DNA of 64,000 nucleotides from Bacillus sp. S/N-304-OC-R1 (lineage in GTDB: Bacteria; Bacillota; Bacilli; Bacillales; Cytobacillaceae). Numbering within the stretch: the first letter of the stretch is position 1; the number at the start of each line of letters is the position of its first letter. Location of the stretch: assembly GCF_019749375.1 (NCBI RefSeq), contig NZ_JACWFE010000004.1:248001-312000 (forward strand), given 5' to 3'. The translations under genes and the position numbers were made by a program. This document shows, piece after piece, positions 17,552-25,656 of the stretch. The notes below the pieces were generated by a model that worked only from the letters and a program-made list of their open reading frames with translations, searched no databases and was not told where the DNA came from.

Positions 17552-18625
17552 ATGCGAAAAAATGATGGATTAAATAATAAAGGCATAGAAATAGGAATCT
17601 ACACACTTGGTGATATAGGGACAGATCCTCATACGGGCAAAACAATTAGTGCAGGGCAAAGAATAAAAGAAATATTACAAGCTGCTAAACTCGCTGATGA
17701 AGCGGGACTTGATGTATTTGGAGTTGGTGAACATCACCGGTTGGACTATGCTACCTCAGCTGTTCCTGTTGTATTGGCTGCGATTGCTCAATTAACTAAA
17801 CGTATTAAATTAACAAGTACAACTACGGTATTAAGTACAGTTGATCCTGTTCGCCTGTTTGAAGATTTTGCTACATTGGATTTGCTATCAGATGGTCGTG
17901 CAGAAATCATCGCTGGTCGCGGTGCATTCGTGGAATCCTTCCCCCTTTTCGGTTATGACTTAAATGATTATGATGCTCTCTTTGAAGAAAATATAAATCT
18001 ATTATTAAAGCTTAACGAAAATGAATTAGTTACTTGGGCTGGCCGGTTTCGCTCACCATTAACAAATGCAGAAATAGCTCCAAGGCCTTTACAGGATGAA
18101 ATACCAATTTGGGTTGGTGTAGGGGGAACACCAGGAAGCGCATTCCGAGCTGGCAGGCTAGGACTAGGGATGATTATGGCAATATTAGGTGGTGAGCCTG
18201 AGCGATTTCAACCACTAGTAGACCTATACCGTCAATCAGGTAAAGAGGCTGGTCATGACTTGGCAAAACTTAAGGTAGGCGTAACTGGTCATGGCTTTTT
18301 TTCCAAGACAAGTCAGCAAGCCAAGGATGAATTTTACCCTTATTATGCCAATTATTGGTGCTATGTTAACCGACAGCAGGGGCTAAAAAGTCCAACGATC
18401 ACCAAATCTGATTTTGAGCAAATGACTGGTCCAAATACTGCTTTGTTTGTCGGAAGTCCACAACAGATCGTAGAGAAAATCCTGCAGCAATATGAACTGT
18501 TTGGTCATCAGCGTTTTATGGCACAGATCGATATCGGGGGTGTTCCGTTTAAGAAAGTAGCAGAGGGAATTGAGTTGCTTGCGACGGAGATAGCTCCAAT
18601 TATACGAAAAGAAACGAGAAAGTGA
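17552..18625 (+). CDS. LLM class flavin-dependent oxidoreductase
   Basis: The 357-residue luciferase-like TIM barrel begins EIGIYTLGDIGTDP and contains DVFGVGEHHRLDYATSAVPVVLAAIAQLTKRIKL and RAEIIAGRGAFVESFPLFGYDL. These match bacterial FMN-dependent monooxygenase-like enzymes. The ATG at 17552 follows GGAGG with an 11-base gap; the frame is open to a TTG at 17534. Together with the FMN reductase gene 73 bases downstream it forms a two-component flavin system in which the reductase supplies reduced FMN. Its position after catDE suggests attack on aromatic or quinone substrates. The actual substrate is unknown. Confidence 0.87.
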   Translation: MRKNDGLNNKGIEIGIYTLGDIGTDPHTGKTISAGQRIKEILQAAKLADEAGLDVFGVGEHHRLDYATSAVPVVLAAIAQLTKRIKLTSTTTVLSTVDPVRLFEDFATLDLLSDGRAEIIAGRGAFVESFPLFGYDLNDYDALFEENINLLLKLNENELVTWAGRFRSPLTNAEIAPRPLQDEIPIWVGVGGTPGSAFRAGRLGLGMIMAILGGEPERFQPLVDLYRQSGKEAGHDLAKLKVGVTGHGFFSKTSQQAKDEFYPYYANYWCYVNRQQGLKSPTITKSDFEQMTGPNTALFVGSPQQIVEKILQQYELFGHQRFMAQIDIGGVPFKKVAEGIELLATEIAPIIRKETRK

Positions 18626-18698
18626 AAAATTACAGGTGGTGTAAAGAATGGGTTTTTTAGACAAAATATTAGGGAAAGCAGATAAGGAGGAAATACCG

Positions 18699-19247
18699 AT
18701 GACATCAGAAAAATTAAATATTGGAATTATTTTAGGCAGCACTCGCCAAGGACGAGTAAGCCCGCAAGTTGGCGAATGGGTAAAAGGAATTGCTGATCAA
18801 CGTGGAGATGCTAATTATGAAATTGTAGATATTGCAGATTATAATCTACCGTTTTTAGGTACAACCGATGGAACAGAGCCAGGTATCACAGCATGGAATG
18901 AGAAACTGGCAAGTCTTGATGGTTTTGTATTCATCGTTCAAGAATATAACCACAGTATAACTGGTGCGTTAAAAAATGCCATCGATTTTGCTCGTGAAGC
19001 TTGGTATAACAAAGCAGCTGGTATTGTAAGTTATGGTTCAACTGGCGGGGCTAGAGCAGCGGAACATTTACGTGGAATTCTTGCTGAACAAAAGGTTGCA
19101 GACGTTCGTACTCATCCAACTTTAAGTTTATTCACTGATTTTGTTAATGGAAGTGAATTTAAACCGCAAGATTTGCACCTTAACAATGTAAATGCAATGC
19201 TTGATGAAGTAATTGCTTGGAGCGGTGCATTAAAAACAATCCGGTAA
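18699..19247 (+). CDS. NAD(P)H-dependent FMN reductase
   Basis: The 182-residue flavodoxin-fold enzyme has LNIGIILGSTRQGRVSPQVGEWV (phosphate loop GSTRxGR) and FVFIVQEYNHSITGALKNAIDF with GIVSYGSTGGARAAEHLR, standard for the FMN_red family. Two starts are credible. ATG 18699 has a perfect AAGGAGG 8 bases upstream. An in-frame ATG at 18648 with AGGTGG would add a 17-residue leader, MGFLDKILGKADKEEIP. I prefer 18699. It likely serves the LLM enzyme upstream or reduces quinones directly, and a terminator closes the unit. Confidence 0.88.
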   Translation: MTSEKLNIGIILGSTRQGRVSPQVGEWVKGIADQRGDANYEIVDIADYNLPFLGTTDGTEPGITAWNEKLASLDGFVFIVQEYNHSITGALKNAIDFAREAWYNKAAGIVSYGSTGGARAAEHLRGILAEQKVADVRTHPTLSLFTDFVNGSEFKPQDLHLNNVNAMLDEVIAWSGALKTIR

Positions 19248-19352
19248 AAGTTAATATTAATGAATGAACAGCGGTATTATGTGTTCTATAAAAATAAATT
19301 TTTGCATGATACTAGCATTTCTATATTCTTTACTGCTAAACAACTGAGTTTG

Positions 19353-19384
19353 AACCGACTTTCTTAAAAGAAGGTCGGTTTCTT
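19353..19384 (+). terminator. Terminator of the catechol/quinone unit
   Basis: Stem AACCGACTTT / AAGGTCGGTT with an 8-base loop and T-rich tail. Confidence 0.7.
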
Positions 19385-19544
19385 AGTTTAGGTTAAGGAT
19401 TGCACACTATCTAAATGGAGGGTATCGAAATTATTAGGTTATTTTTATAAAAATGGACTTAAAACAAAAATGAAACGGTGAACCTGATCAAAACGAATCA
19501 AGTTTATTATTCAAATATAATTATTTAGCGATAATTCTGTAGAA

Positions 19545-20138
19545 TTAAGCCTCGAATAAACGCATAACTCTTTCGAGGGAAACCTTAATTGGGTATAAGC
19601 CTCGTGCATTCCATAAGGTTAGTCCTTGAGTAAGCGATTGATAGTAGACAGCCAGTTCCATAGGGTCACCCTCTACGAATATTCCTTCTTCTTGACCTTT
19701 TTTAATGATCCGGCAAATTCCTTCCAAAGATGCTGTAAACTTTTGTACAAATTCCTGTTTTATGTCTTTAGGCAGAAATTCAGATTGAAGAGCTTCAATA
19801 ACGAGAGTATGATGGCTAAGCGCATTCTCTAAAGAGCCAGAATAAGTAAGCTCAGTGAGCCATTCAAGCTGGTCCTTAGGTGTTCCTTCCTTTTTGGCAG
19901 CTTCCTCAACAGAGTCAATAAATAGATCTAGTACATTCGAAATTAACGAAATATATAGATGTTCTTTTGATTCGAAGTAATGATAAAACAACCCATGGCT
20001 TAAATTTACCGATGAAGTAATTTCACTAATTTTTGTTGCTGCAAAGCCCTTACGAGCGAATACCTTCAAGGCAGCATTACTAATTTCCTCATAACGCTGA
20101 TCACGTATTTGTTTAAATTGTTCTTTACTCTTTGCCAT
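19545..20138 (-). CDS. TetR/AcrR family transcriptional regulator
   Basis: The 197-residue protein has a classic N-terminal TetR HTH (residues about 12-58, ISNAALKVFARKGFAATKISEITSSVNLSHGLFYHYFESKEHLYI) and an all-helical ligand domain. It resembles YfiR-like regulators (C-terminal NARGLYPIKVSLERVMRLFEA). It diverges from the SDR-SDR-MFS group at 20566-23585 and is the obvious candidate regulator of it. No clean operator could be picked from the AT-rich gap. Confidence 0.9.
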   Translation of the reverse strand: MAKSKEQFKQIRDQRYEEISNAALKVFARKGFAATKISEITSSVNLSHGLFYHYFESKEHLYISLISNVLDLFIDSVEEAAKKEGTPKDQLEWLTELTYSGSLENALSHHTLVIEALQSEFLPKDIKQEFVQKFTASLEGICRIIKKGQEEGIFVEGDPMELAVYYQSLTQGLTLWNARGLYPIKVSLERVMRLFEA

Positions 20139-20565
20139 AATTTCTATCTCCTGTATTGTATTTCGTAAATTTTTTAAACACTTCTCATCATAATCAGCCT
20201 AATACCTGAGACAGATTACTCATACCCTTGAATATGGAAAATGAAAGGAAAGTTGAAAAGTTAATAATAGCTATTATAGCACTTTTAAATTTTTTTTTTG
20301 GAAAAGTTATAAATAAACATTAAGTATAATTATTACACTTTTTTCAATGATAATGTATAAATATGACTTTTTCTTAGTGTGTTTAAGCACTAAAAACAAT
20401 AAAAATAGGTATAATGTATAGCTATTTTACAATAACTTTTGAATTTTGTTTTATTTTCTATTTTTTGCAATATATTTTTTGATTGATTTGTAAGTCAACG
20501 TTATATATTATTGGAAGTGGAGTTTTATAAACACTATGTAAATATAACTAAAAGGGGTTGGAAAA
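20139..20565. other. Divergent promoter gap, tetR / SDR genes
   Basis: 427 bases, very AT-rich (several A/T runs of 8 or more). It must hold both promoters. The segment TTGATTTGTAAGTCAA near 20482-20497 is weakly palindromic and is the only operator candidate I noticed. Confidence 0.35.
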
Positions 20566-21321
20566 ATGAGTAAGCTTCAAGGAAAGACAGCAATCATTAC
20601 CGGAGGAGCAAGCGGTATTGGTAAAGGTATGGCAATGGCTTTTGTTAAAGAAGGAGCAAAAGTAGCTATTATAGATTTAAACGCTGAAGCTGGGAATCAA
20701 ACTGTAAAAGAATTACAAGAATATCAGCCAGAATCGATCTTTATTCAAGCTAACCTTGCAGAACATGACAAAATAGTTGATGTTGTCAACCAAGTAATTG
20801 AAAAATTTGGTAAACTTGATATTTTAGTAAATAATGCCCATGCATCAAAAATGGCTTCTATTGCGGAAACAACTCAAAAGGAATTTGATTTGTCATTTAA
20901 TACAGGTTTCTATCCAACATTCTACTTTATGCAGGCAGCACTTCCTTACCTAAAAGAATCTCAAGGAAATATTATTAATTTTGCTTCTGGTGCTGGAATT
21001 AACGGAGATGTAAACCAAGTTTCTTATGTAGCAGCAAAGGAAGCAATTCGTGGAATCACTCGTGTAGCAGCTAATGAATTTGGCCCATTTGGAATCAATG
21101 TTAACATCATTTCTCCAATTGCTAAATCACCAGGTATGCTTCAGTGGGCAGAAGAAAACCCAGAATATTATCAAGGAATGCTTTCGAAAATTCCATTACG
21201 AAGACTTGGTGAAATTGAAAGCGATATCGGACGTGTTGCGGTATTCCTTGCAAGTGAAGATTCAGCATATATTACTGGCCAAACAATTATGGTTGATGGC
21301 GGTTCTATTAAATTAAGATAA
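20566..21321 (+). CDS. SDR family oxidoreductase
   Basis: The 251-residue classical short-chain dehydrogenase has an NAD(P) motif TGGASGIGKG, NNAHA at the NNAG position, and VSYVAAKEAIR in place of the usual YxxxK (Tyr and Lys kept: Y-V-A-A-K). The C-terminus ITGQTIMVDGG is standard. The active-site Ser position reads INFASGAGI. Substrate is unknown. AAAAGGGGTTGG precedes the ATG. A second SDR starts 72 bases downstream, then an MFS carrier, which suggests import and oxidation of one compound under TetR control. Confidence 0.88.
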   Translation: MSKLQGKTAIITGGASGIGKGMAMAFVKEGAKVAIIDLNAEAGNQTVKELQEYQPESIFIQANLAEHDKIVDVVNQVIEKFGKLDILVNNAHASKMASIAETTQKEFDLSFNTGFYPTFYFMQAALPYLKESQGNIINFASGAGINGDVNQVSYVAAKEAIRGITRVAANEFGPFGINVNIISPIAKSPGMLQWAEENPEYYQGMLSKIPLRRLGEIESDIGRVAVFLASEDSAYITGQTIMVDGGSIKLR

Positions 21322-21393
21322 CGTTTTGGAATAGTCGTTGTGTTTATTACTCAATTTAACATTGAGTTGATATAAGGAATTGGAGGAATAAAT

Positions 21394-22200
21394 ATGGGAA
21401 GAGTACAAGGGAAAGTAGCATTAGTAACAGGTGGAGCTTCAGGTATTGGTCTATCTACAGCGCAATTAATGGCAAAAGAAGGCGCAAAGGTAGTTATTGC
21501 TGACTTCAATGTTGAAGGTGCTAAACAAGCAGCAGAAGCGATTGTAGCACAGGGCGGTGAAGCTGTAGGAGTATTTCTAGACGCTGGAAACGGGGATTCT
21601 ATTAAAGAAGCTGTCGATTTCACAGTTGAAAAATTTGGTTTACTAAATGTCCTATTTAATAATGTTGGCTTAACGAATCTGCAAAAGGATTTAGATGTTG
21701 TCAATATGGACTTAGATGAATGGGACAAGCTCATGAATGTGAATTTGAAAAGTGTCCTGCTTGGTTGCAGATATGCTATTCCACACATGATTAAAGCTGG
21801 TGGCGGATCTATCATTAATACCGCTTCAATGGCAGCTTTTGCAAGCGATGCCATTCGTTCTGCATACGGAGCATCTAAGGCAGCAGTTGCTCATTTAACA
21901 AAATATGTTGCTACTCAATATGGAAAAGATCTCATTCGCTGTAATGCTGTTGCTCCAGGGCTTATCTTAACGCCAGCAGCAGAAAAGAACATCCCTCCAG
22001 CAGTATTGGAGATTTTTAAGAAATATAATGCACTCCCATACAATGGTGAAGCTGATGATATCGGCTATACTGTGCTGTTCCTAGCTTCGGATGAGTCTAA
22101 ATATATTACGGGTCAAACTATTAAAGTTGAAGGCGGACATTATATAGCAAATCCAAGCATTGCGGATTTTAATGAATTCATGAAAAATACGCAAGCATAA
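21394..22200 (+). CDS. SDR family oxidoreductase
   Basis: The 268-residue classical SDR has the cofactor loop TGGASGIGLST, NNVGL, IINTASMAAF with the catalytic Ser, and SAYGASKAAV holding the Tyr-x3-Lys pair. The end is ITGQTIKVEGGHY. GGAGGAATAAAT precedes the ATG. It shares the fold but little detailed sequence with the SDR just upstream, so the two likely perform successive or opposite steps rather than being a recent duplication. Substrate is unknown. Two hairpins follow before the MFS gene. Confidence 0.88.
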   Translation: MGRVQGKVALVTGGASGIGLSTAQLMAKEGAKVVIADFNVEGAKQAAEAIVAQGGEAVGVFLDAGNGDSIKEAVDFTVEKFGLLNVLFNNVGLTNLQKDLDVVNMDLDEWDKLMNVNLKSVLLGCRYAIPHMIKAGGGSIINTASMAAFASDAIRSAYGASKAAVAHLTKYVATQYGKDLIRCNAVAPGLILTPAAEKNIPPAVLEIFKKYNALPYNGEADDIGYTVLFLASDESKYITGQTIKVEGGHYIANPSIADFNEFMKNTQA

Positions 22201-22209
22201 TTGAAATCA

Positions 22210-22250
22210 TTTTCATGGGGACTATTAGAACGTCCATGTCCCCATGAAAA
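22210..22250 (+). terminator. Perfect 13-bp hairpin after second SDR
   Basis: TTTTCATGGGGAC / GTCCCCATGAAAA with a 15-base loop. There is no long T-run, so it may be a processing or stability hairpin rather than a strict terminator. Confidence 0.5.
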
Positions 22251-22269
22251 CTAGAAAATAGAGGGGTAT

Positions 22270-22291
22270 ACACCTTTTATAAGGTGTTTTT
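22270..22291 (+). terminator. Terminator or attenuator before MFS gene
   Basis: ACACCTT-TTAT-AAGGTGT followed by TTTT, 28 bases upstream of the MFS start. It would separate or attenuate MFS expression relative to the SDR genes. Confidence 0.55.
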
Positions 22292-22319
22292 AATCGGAAA
22301 TAAGGGAGAAATGAAAGAC

Positions 22320-23585
22320 ATGAGTGAGAAAAAAAATAAATTGCATTTTGCATGGTTAGTCTTAGTTGGTATTTGTTTAATGGTCGGCTTAGGGAAGGGT
22401 GCCATGAATAATTCAGCTGGATTATTCCTAGCTCCTGTAGCGAAAGACCTTGGGGTAGGTATGGGGAATTTAACTCTATATTTCAGTGTGTCAGCAATTG
22501 TAACGATGATATTCTTACCGATTAGCGGGAAACTGATGGCTAAATATGACACTCGTTATATTTTAAGTATTGCTATTATCCTGCAGGGAGGCGCTTTTGC
22601 TTTATTTGGAGTTATGAGCTCTGTGTGGGGTTGGTATATTCTTGCTATTCCATTAGCAGTTGGTGGAGTTTTTATAACTGTTATTGCTGGCCCGGTATTA
22701 ATTAACACTTGGTTTAAAAAACATAATGGACTTGCATTAGGAATCATGGGAGCAGCTACTGGCTTAATTGGTGCATTTTCACAGCCGATAGTTGGAAACT
22801 TAATTTCTAACCAAGGTTGGAGACAGTCGTATATGATGGTTGGGATTGTAGCCATTGTTATTGCGGTTCCAATTATTTTCTTATTTTTAAGAAAGTCACC
22901 TCAGGAAAAAGGTTTACTTCCATTAGGAATGTCTGAACCAACTAGTAATGAAGGCGGATCTGCCAACACATCTGAAAATAGTGGTATTTCTTTTGCTGTA
23001 GCAAAAAAATCAGCAGCATTCTTCTCATTAATTACTTTCTTTTTCATTATTACTTCATTTGGAAGCTTTGCTATACACATGCCAACATATTTAATGCATA
23101 AGGGTTACGATGTTACGTTTGCAGGAAATATAATGAGTGCATATATGGTTGGTTCTCTAATCGGTTCTTTAGTGTTTGGTATTTTTAGTGACAAAATTGG
23201 TGCTAAAAATACGACCCTTTTCGCAATGGTTATTGGTATTATCTCAGTTACTTTACTATTATTCTTTGCAAATAGTGCAATGATTATCACAATAGCAGTT
23301 GCATTATTTGGTTTTGTAGCAGCCTCAATTGGAACATTATCACCTGCCATTACATCAGCATTATTTGGCAGTAAAGAATACAGTCAAATTTATTCAACCG
23401 TATCGATGGGGTTAGCAGTAGCTTCTATTATTGCGTTGCCAGCGTACGGATATGTATATGATCTTGCCGGAAGCTATACACCTGCATTGTATGCTTTAAT
23501 TGTTTTGTTAATTATTAATATCGTTTGTATCTTAATTGCTTTCAATAGTAAAGAAAAAATGGTTAAAGCCGGTTTATGGAAATAA
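22320..23585 (+). CDS. MFS transporter, OxlT/monocarboxylate-like
   Basis: The 421-residue major facilitator begins LHFAWLVLVGICLMVGLGKGAMNNSAGLFLAPV, the opening of the oxalate:formate/monocarboxylate (OFA/MCT-like) group. It has a central hydrophilic loop at about 200-220 (PTSNEGGSANTSENSG) and 12 helices; FGIFSDKIGAKNTT is the second-half motif. The ATG at 22320 is preferred because GGGAG sits 11 bases upstream; the ATG at 22311 would be too close. It probably carries an organic acid handled by the two SDRs. A terminator follows. Confidence 0.87.
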   Translation: MSEKKNKLHFAWLVLVGICLMVGLGKGAMNNSAGLFLAPVAKDLGVGMGNLTLYFSVSAIVTMIFLPISGKLMAKYDTRYILSIAIILQGGAFALFGVMSSVWGWYILAIPLAVGGVFITVIAGPVLINTWFKKHNGLALGIMGAATGLIGAFSQPIVGNLISNQGWRQSYMMVGIVAIVIAVPIIFLFLRKSPQEKGLLPLGMSEPTSNEGGSANTSENSGISFAVAKKSAAFFSLITFFFIITSFGSFAIHMPTYLMHKGYDVTFAGNIMSAYMVGSLIGSLVFGIFSDKIGAKNTTLFAMVIGIISVTLLLFFANSAMIITIAVALFGFVAASIGTLSPAITSALFGSKEYSQIYSTVSMGLAVASIIALPAYGYVYDLAGSYTPALYALIVLLIINIVCILIAFNSKEKMVKAGLWK

Positions 23586-23595
23586 TATGATCATT

Positions 23596-23625
23596 AAAAC
23601 CTCACTGTTCATACAGTGGGGTTTT
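23596..23625 (+). terminator. Terminator after MFS gene
   Basis: AAAACCTCACTG / CAGTGGGGTTTT (one wobble), 6-base loop, ending in T4. Confidence 0.78.
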
Positions 23626-23748
23626 ATTTAGTTTTAATTGGAGTAAACTAGCTCAAAATAAATTGAAATGCTTACAAACTTATTATATACTAATAAAGTT
23701 TAATGATTCAACTATTTTTTTATTAAAGTATATTTAGGGGCGAGAAAT

Positions 23749-24201
23749 ATGGAAAAGGGTAATCATTTGTTTTTTCAATTTGAACATTTATTTTGGGATG
23801 TATCTAGAAATATGGGGTATATTTGGAAGCAAATATTTGAGAACAGCTTTCCTGGTTCTCAATCATATATTATGTTTAAGCTTGAACAAAGCGGCAGAAT
23901 GAGAATGTCCAAGCTGGCTGATTCTCTGCATCTTACTCCAGGCGCCGTAACGATTGCTTCAGATAAATTAATTGATCAAGGGTACATCATTCGAATTCGA
24001 GATGATAAAGATCGCCGGGTTGTTTATTTGGAACTGACTCAGGATGGAAAAGAAGCACTAAATGAATTAAGAAATGGAGGAAGACAGATAATGAGGAGTG
24101 TATTCAACGGATTATCAGAGGCTGATTTGCAAAGACTTATAGAAATTTTTGAACGGGCGACTGCAAACCTAAATATCGCAAGAGAAGAGTTTGATAAGTA
24201 A
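23749..24201 (+). CDS. MarR family transcriptional regulator
   Basis: The 150-residue winged-helix protein has the recognition region RMSKLADSLHLTPGAVTIASDKLIDQGYIIRIRDDKDRRVVYLELTQDGKE, the MarR HTH and wing with the DxRxxxxxLT motif. The N-terminal helices form the dimer interface. It is a single gene following the SDR-MFS group, which it might also regulate, although no operator is visible. Confidence 0.9.
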   Translation: MEKGNHLFFQFEHLFWDVSRNMGYIWKQIFENSFPGSQSYIMFKLEQSGRMRMSKLADSLHLTPGAVTIASDKLIDQGYIIRIRDDKDRRVVYLELTQDGKEALNELRNGGRQIMRSVFNGLSEADLQRLIEIFERATANLNIAREEFDK

Positions 24202-24321
24202 TTGAAAGCTTTCCTTTTCCATGTAATATTCAGGTTTTTTGAAGGTTATAGTAATTTTTTATCGAATTATTTTATTTTAAGAATTCGTGTGAAATCATAA
24301 ATATGAAAGTGAGTAAAATTT

Positions 24322-24996
24322 ATGGGGAAAATCATTGCAATTGGAGGTGGCTATCAAGGTGGAAATTTTGATTGTCAGCTTGAGAAGATTATTCGGAATT
24401 TAATTAAAAAGGAAAAGCCAAAGGTTATTTTTATTCCATATGGTTCAAACGATTTTGAAGAAAACTATAATGAATTTAAGCATATTTATGAAACCCTTGG
24501 TTGCCATGTAAATTTACTGCAACCAGGTGATGAACATCTATTGCATCAAGCTGATCTAATCTACCTTGGCAGAGGTGAAACTATCCCTCTGGTAGAGACG
24601 TTAAGAGAAACGAATATCATTCCATTATTATTTCAAGCAAGTGAGAATGGGGCTATTATCGCTGGATTTAGTGCCGGTGCGCATGCTTTGTTCACCTTGG
24701 CAGGCAGTAATGAAAAAGATATCGGGTATACAATCGTAGAGGGAATCGGTATGGTTGAGGGATGTATGATGTCCCACTATAATTATACTGAAAGAGCAGA
24801 GGCGTTCCACAAGCTGTTGAGTAAAAGAAGATTAGCAGGGATTGGACTTGAGGATCATACGATGGTGGTGGTTGAAGATAATGTGGCAAGTTTTTATTCA
24901 TCCAAAGCAGGTTCAAGTGTGTATTTAATTAAAACAGTGAATTTTCAAGAGCCTATACGTATAATGCCGGACGAAAAAATTCAATTACCTCTATAA
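24322..24996 (+). CDS. Peptidase E (family S51)
   Basis: The 224-residue class-I-glutamine-amidotransferase-like hydrolase has the nucleophile elbow GFSAGA with Ser117. Family S51 cleaves Asp-X dipeptides or, as cyanophycinase, beta-aspartyl-Arg. The N-terminus MGKIIAIGGGYQG and the YLGRGET segment (about residue 81) match the B. subtilis YgaJ-type peptidase E. It has no signal peptide, so it is cytoplasmic. It is a single gene close to a VOC gene (95-base gap). Confidence 0.85.
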   Translation: MGKIIAIGGGYQGGNFDCQLEKIIRNLIKKEKPKVIFIPYGSNDFEENYNEFKHIYETLGCHVNLLQPGDEHLLHQADLIYLGRGETIPLVETLRETNIIPLLFQASENGAIIAGFSAGAHALFTLAGSNEKDIGYTIVEGIGMVEGCMMSHYNYTERAEAFHKLLSKRRLAGIGLEDHTMVVVEDNVASFYSSKAGSSVYLIKTVNFQEPIRIMPDEKIQLPL

Positions 24997-25090
24997 AATG
25001 TAGTAAAAAATGAAGGAACTGCAATACGATGTCTAGAATACATATTGCAAGAAATAAAGAATCAAATGCGTTGAAAAAAGGAGGATATTT

Positions 25091-25486
25091 ATGGGAAGAT
25101 TAATCCATTTTGAAATTCATGTTGATGACATGGAACGAGCTAAAAAGTTTTATGGTGATGTATTTGGATGGAGGTTTGAGGATTGGAGTGATTATGCAGG
25201 GATGTCTTATTTCGGAGCTGTGACTGGCGATGAAAATGAGCCTGGAATTAATGGAGCTTTAATGCAGCGGCAAGGTCCTCCTCCACAACCGAACCAGCCT
25301 TTGAATGGCTATGCTTGTACAATGGGAGTAGCGGATTACGATTCTATTGAAGCTAAAATTTTAAATAATGGCGGTAAGGTGGCAATGCCGAAGTATGCTC
25401 TACCTGGTATGGCCTGGCAAGGATATTATATCGATACAGAAGGAAATGTCTTTGGCATTCACCAGCCAGACGAAAATGCAAAATAA
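25091..25486 (+). CDS. VOC family protein
   Basis: The 131-residue glyoxalase/bleomycin-resistance-fold protein has RLIHFEIHVDDMERAKKFYGDVFGW at the N-terminus and QGYYIDTEGNVFGIHQPD at the C-terminus. His4/His8-region and late Glu residues fit a VOC metal site. This is the small, single-domain subgroup often annotated only as 'VOC family'. Substrate is unknown. AAAAGGAGG lies before the ATG. The gene is convergent with the Mur-ligase gene of the phosphonate block. Confidence 0.85.
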   Translation: MGRLIHFEIHVDDMERAKKFYGDVFGWRFEDWSDYAGMSYFGAVTGDENEPGINGALMQRQGPPPQPNQPLNGYACTMGVADYDSIEAKILNNGGKVAMPKYALPGMAWQGYYIDTEGNVFGIHQPDENAK

Positions 25487-25509
25487 AATTTTAACATTAT
25501 AAATAAATA

Positions 25510-25566
25510 AAGGACCTTATCCTAGGGGGAGAATACAATAACGCCTGAGCTTAGGGCCCTTTTTAA
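25510..25566 (+). terminator. Possible terminator between convergent genes
   Basis: AAGGACC ... GGGCCCTTTTT with an imperfect long arm (CCTAGG/CTTAGG). The stem is not clean. Confidence 0.35.
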
Positions 25567-25656
25567 ATTTATGTCATTTTGATAGTAAAGCATAAAACAT
25601 TCGGTGCCGACCATTTATTAAATAAAACTTTTATATTATGTCTGATTTTATAATCA

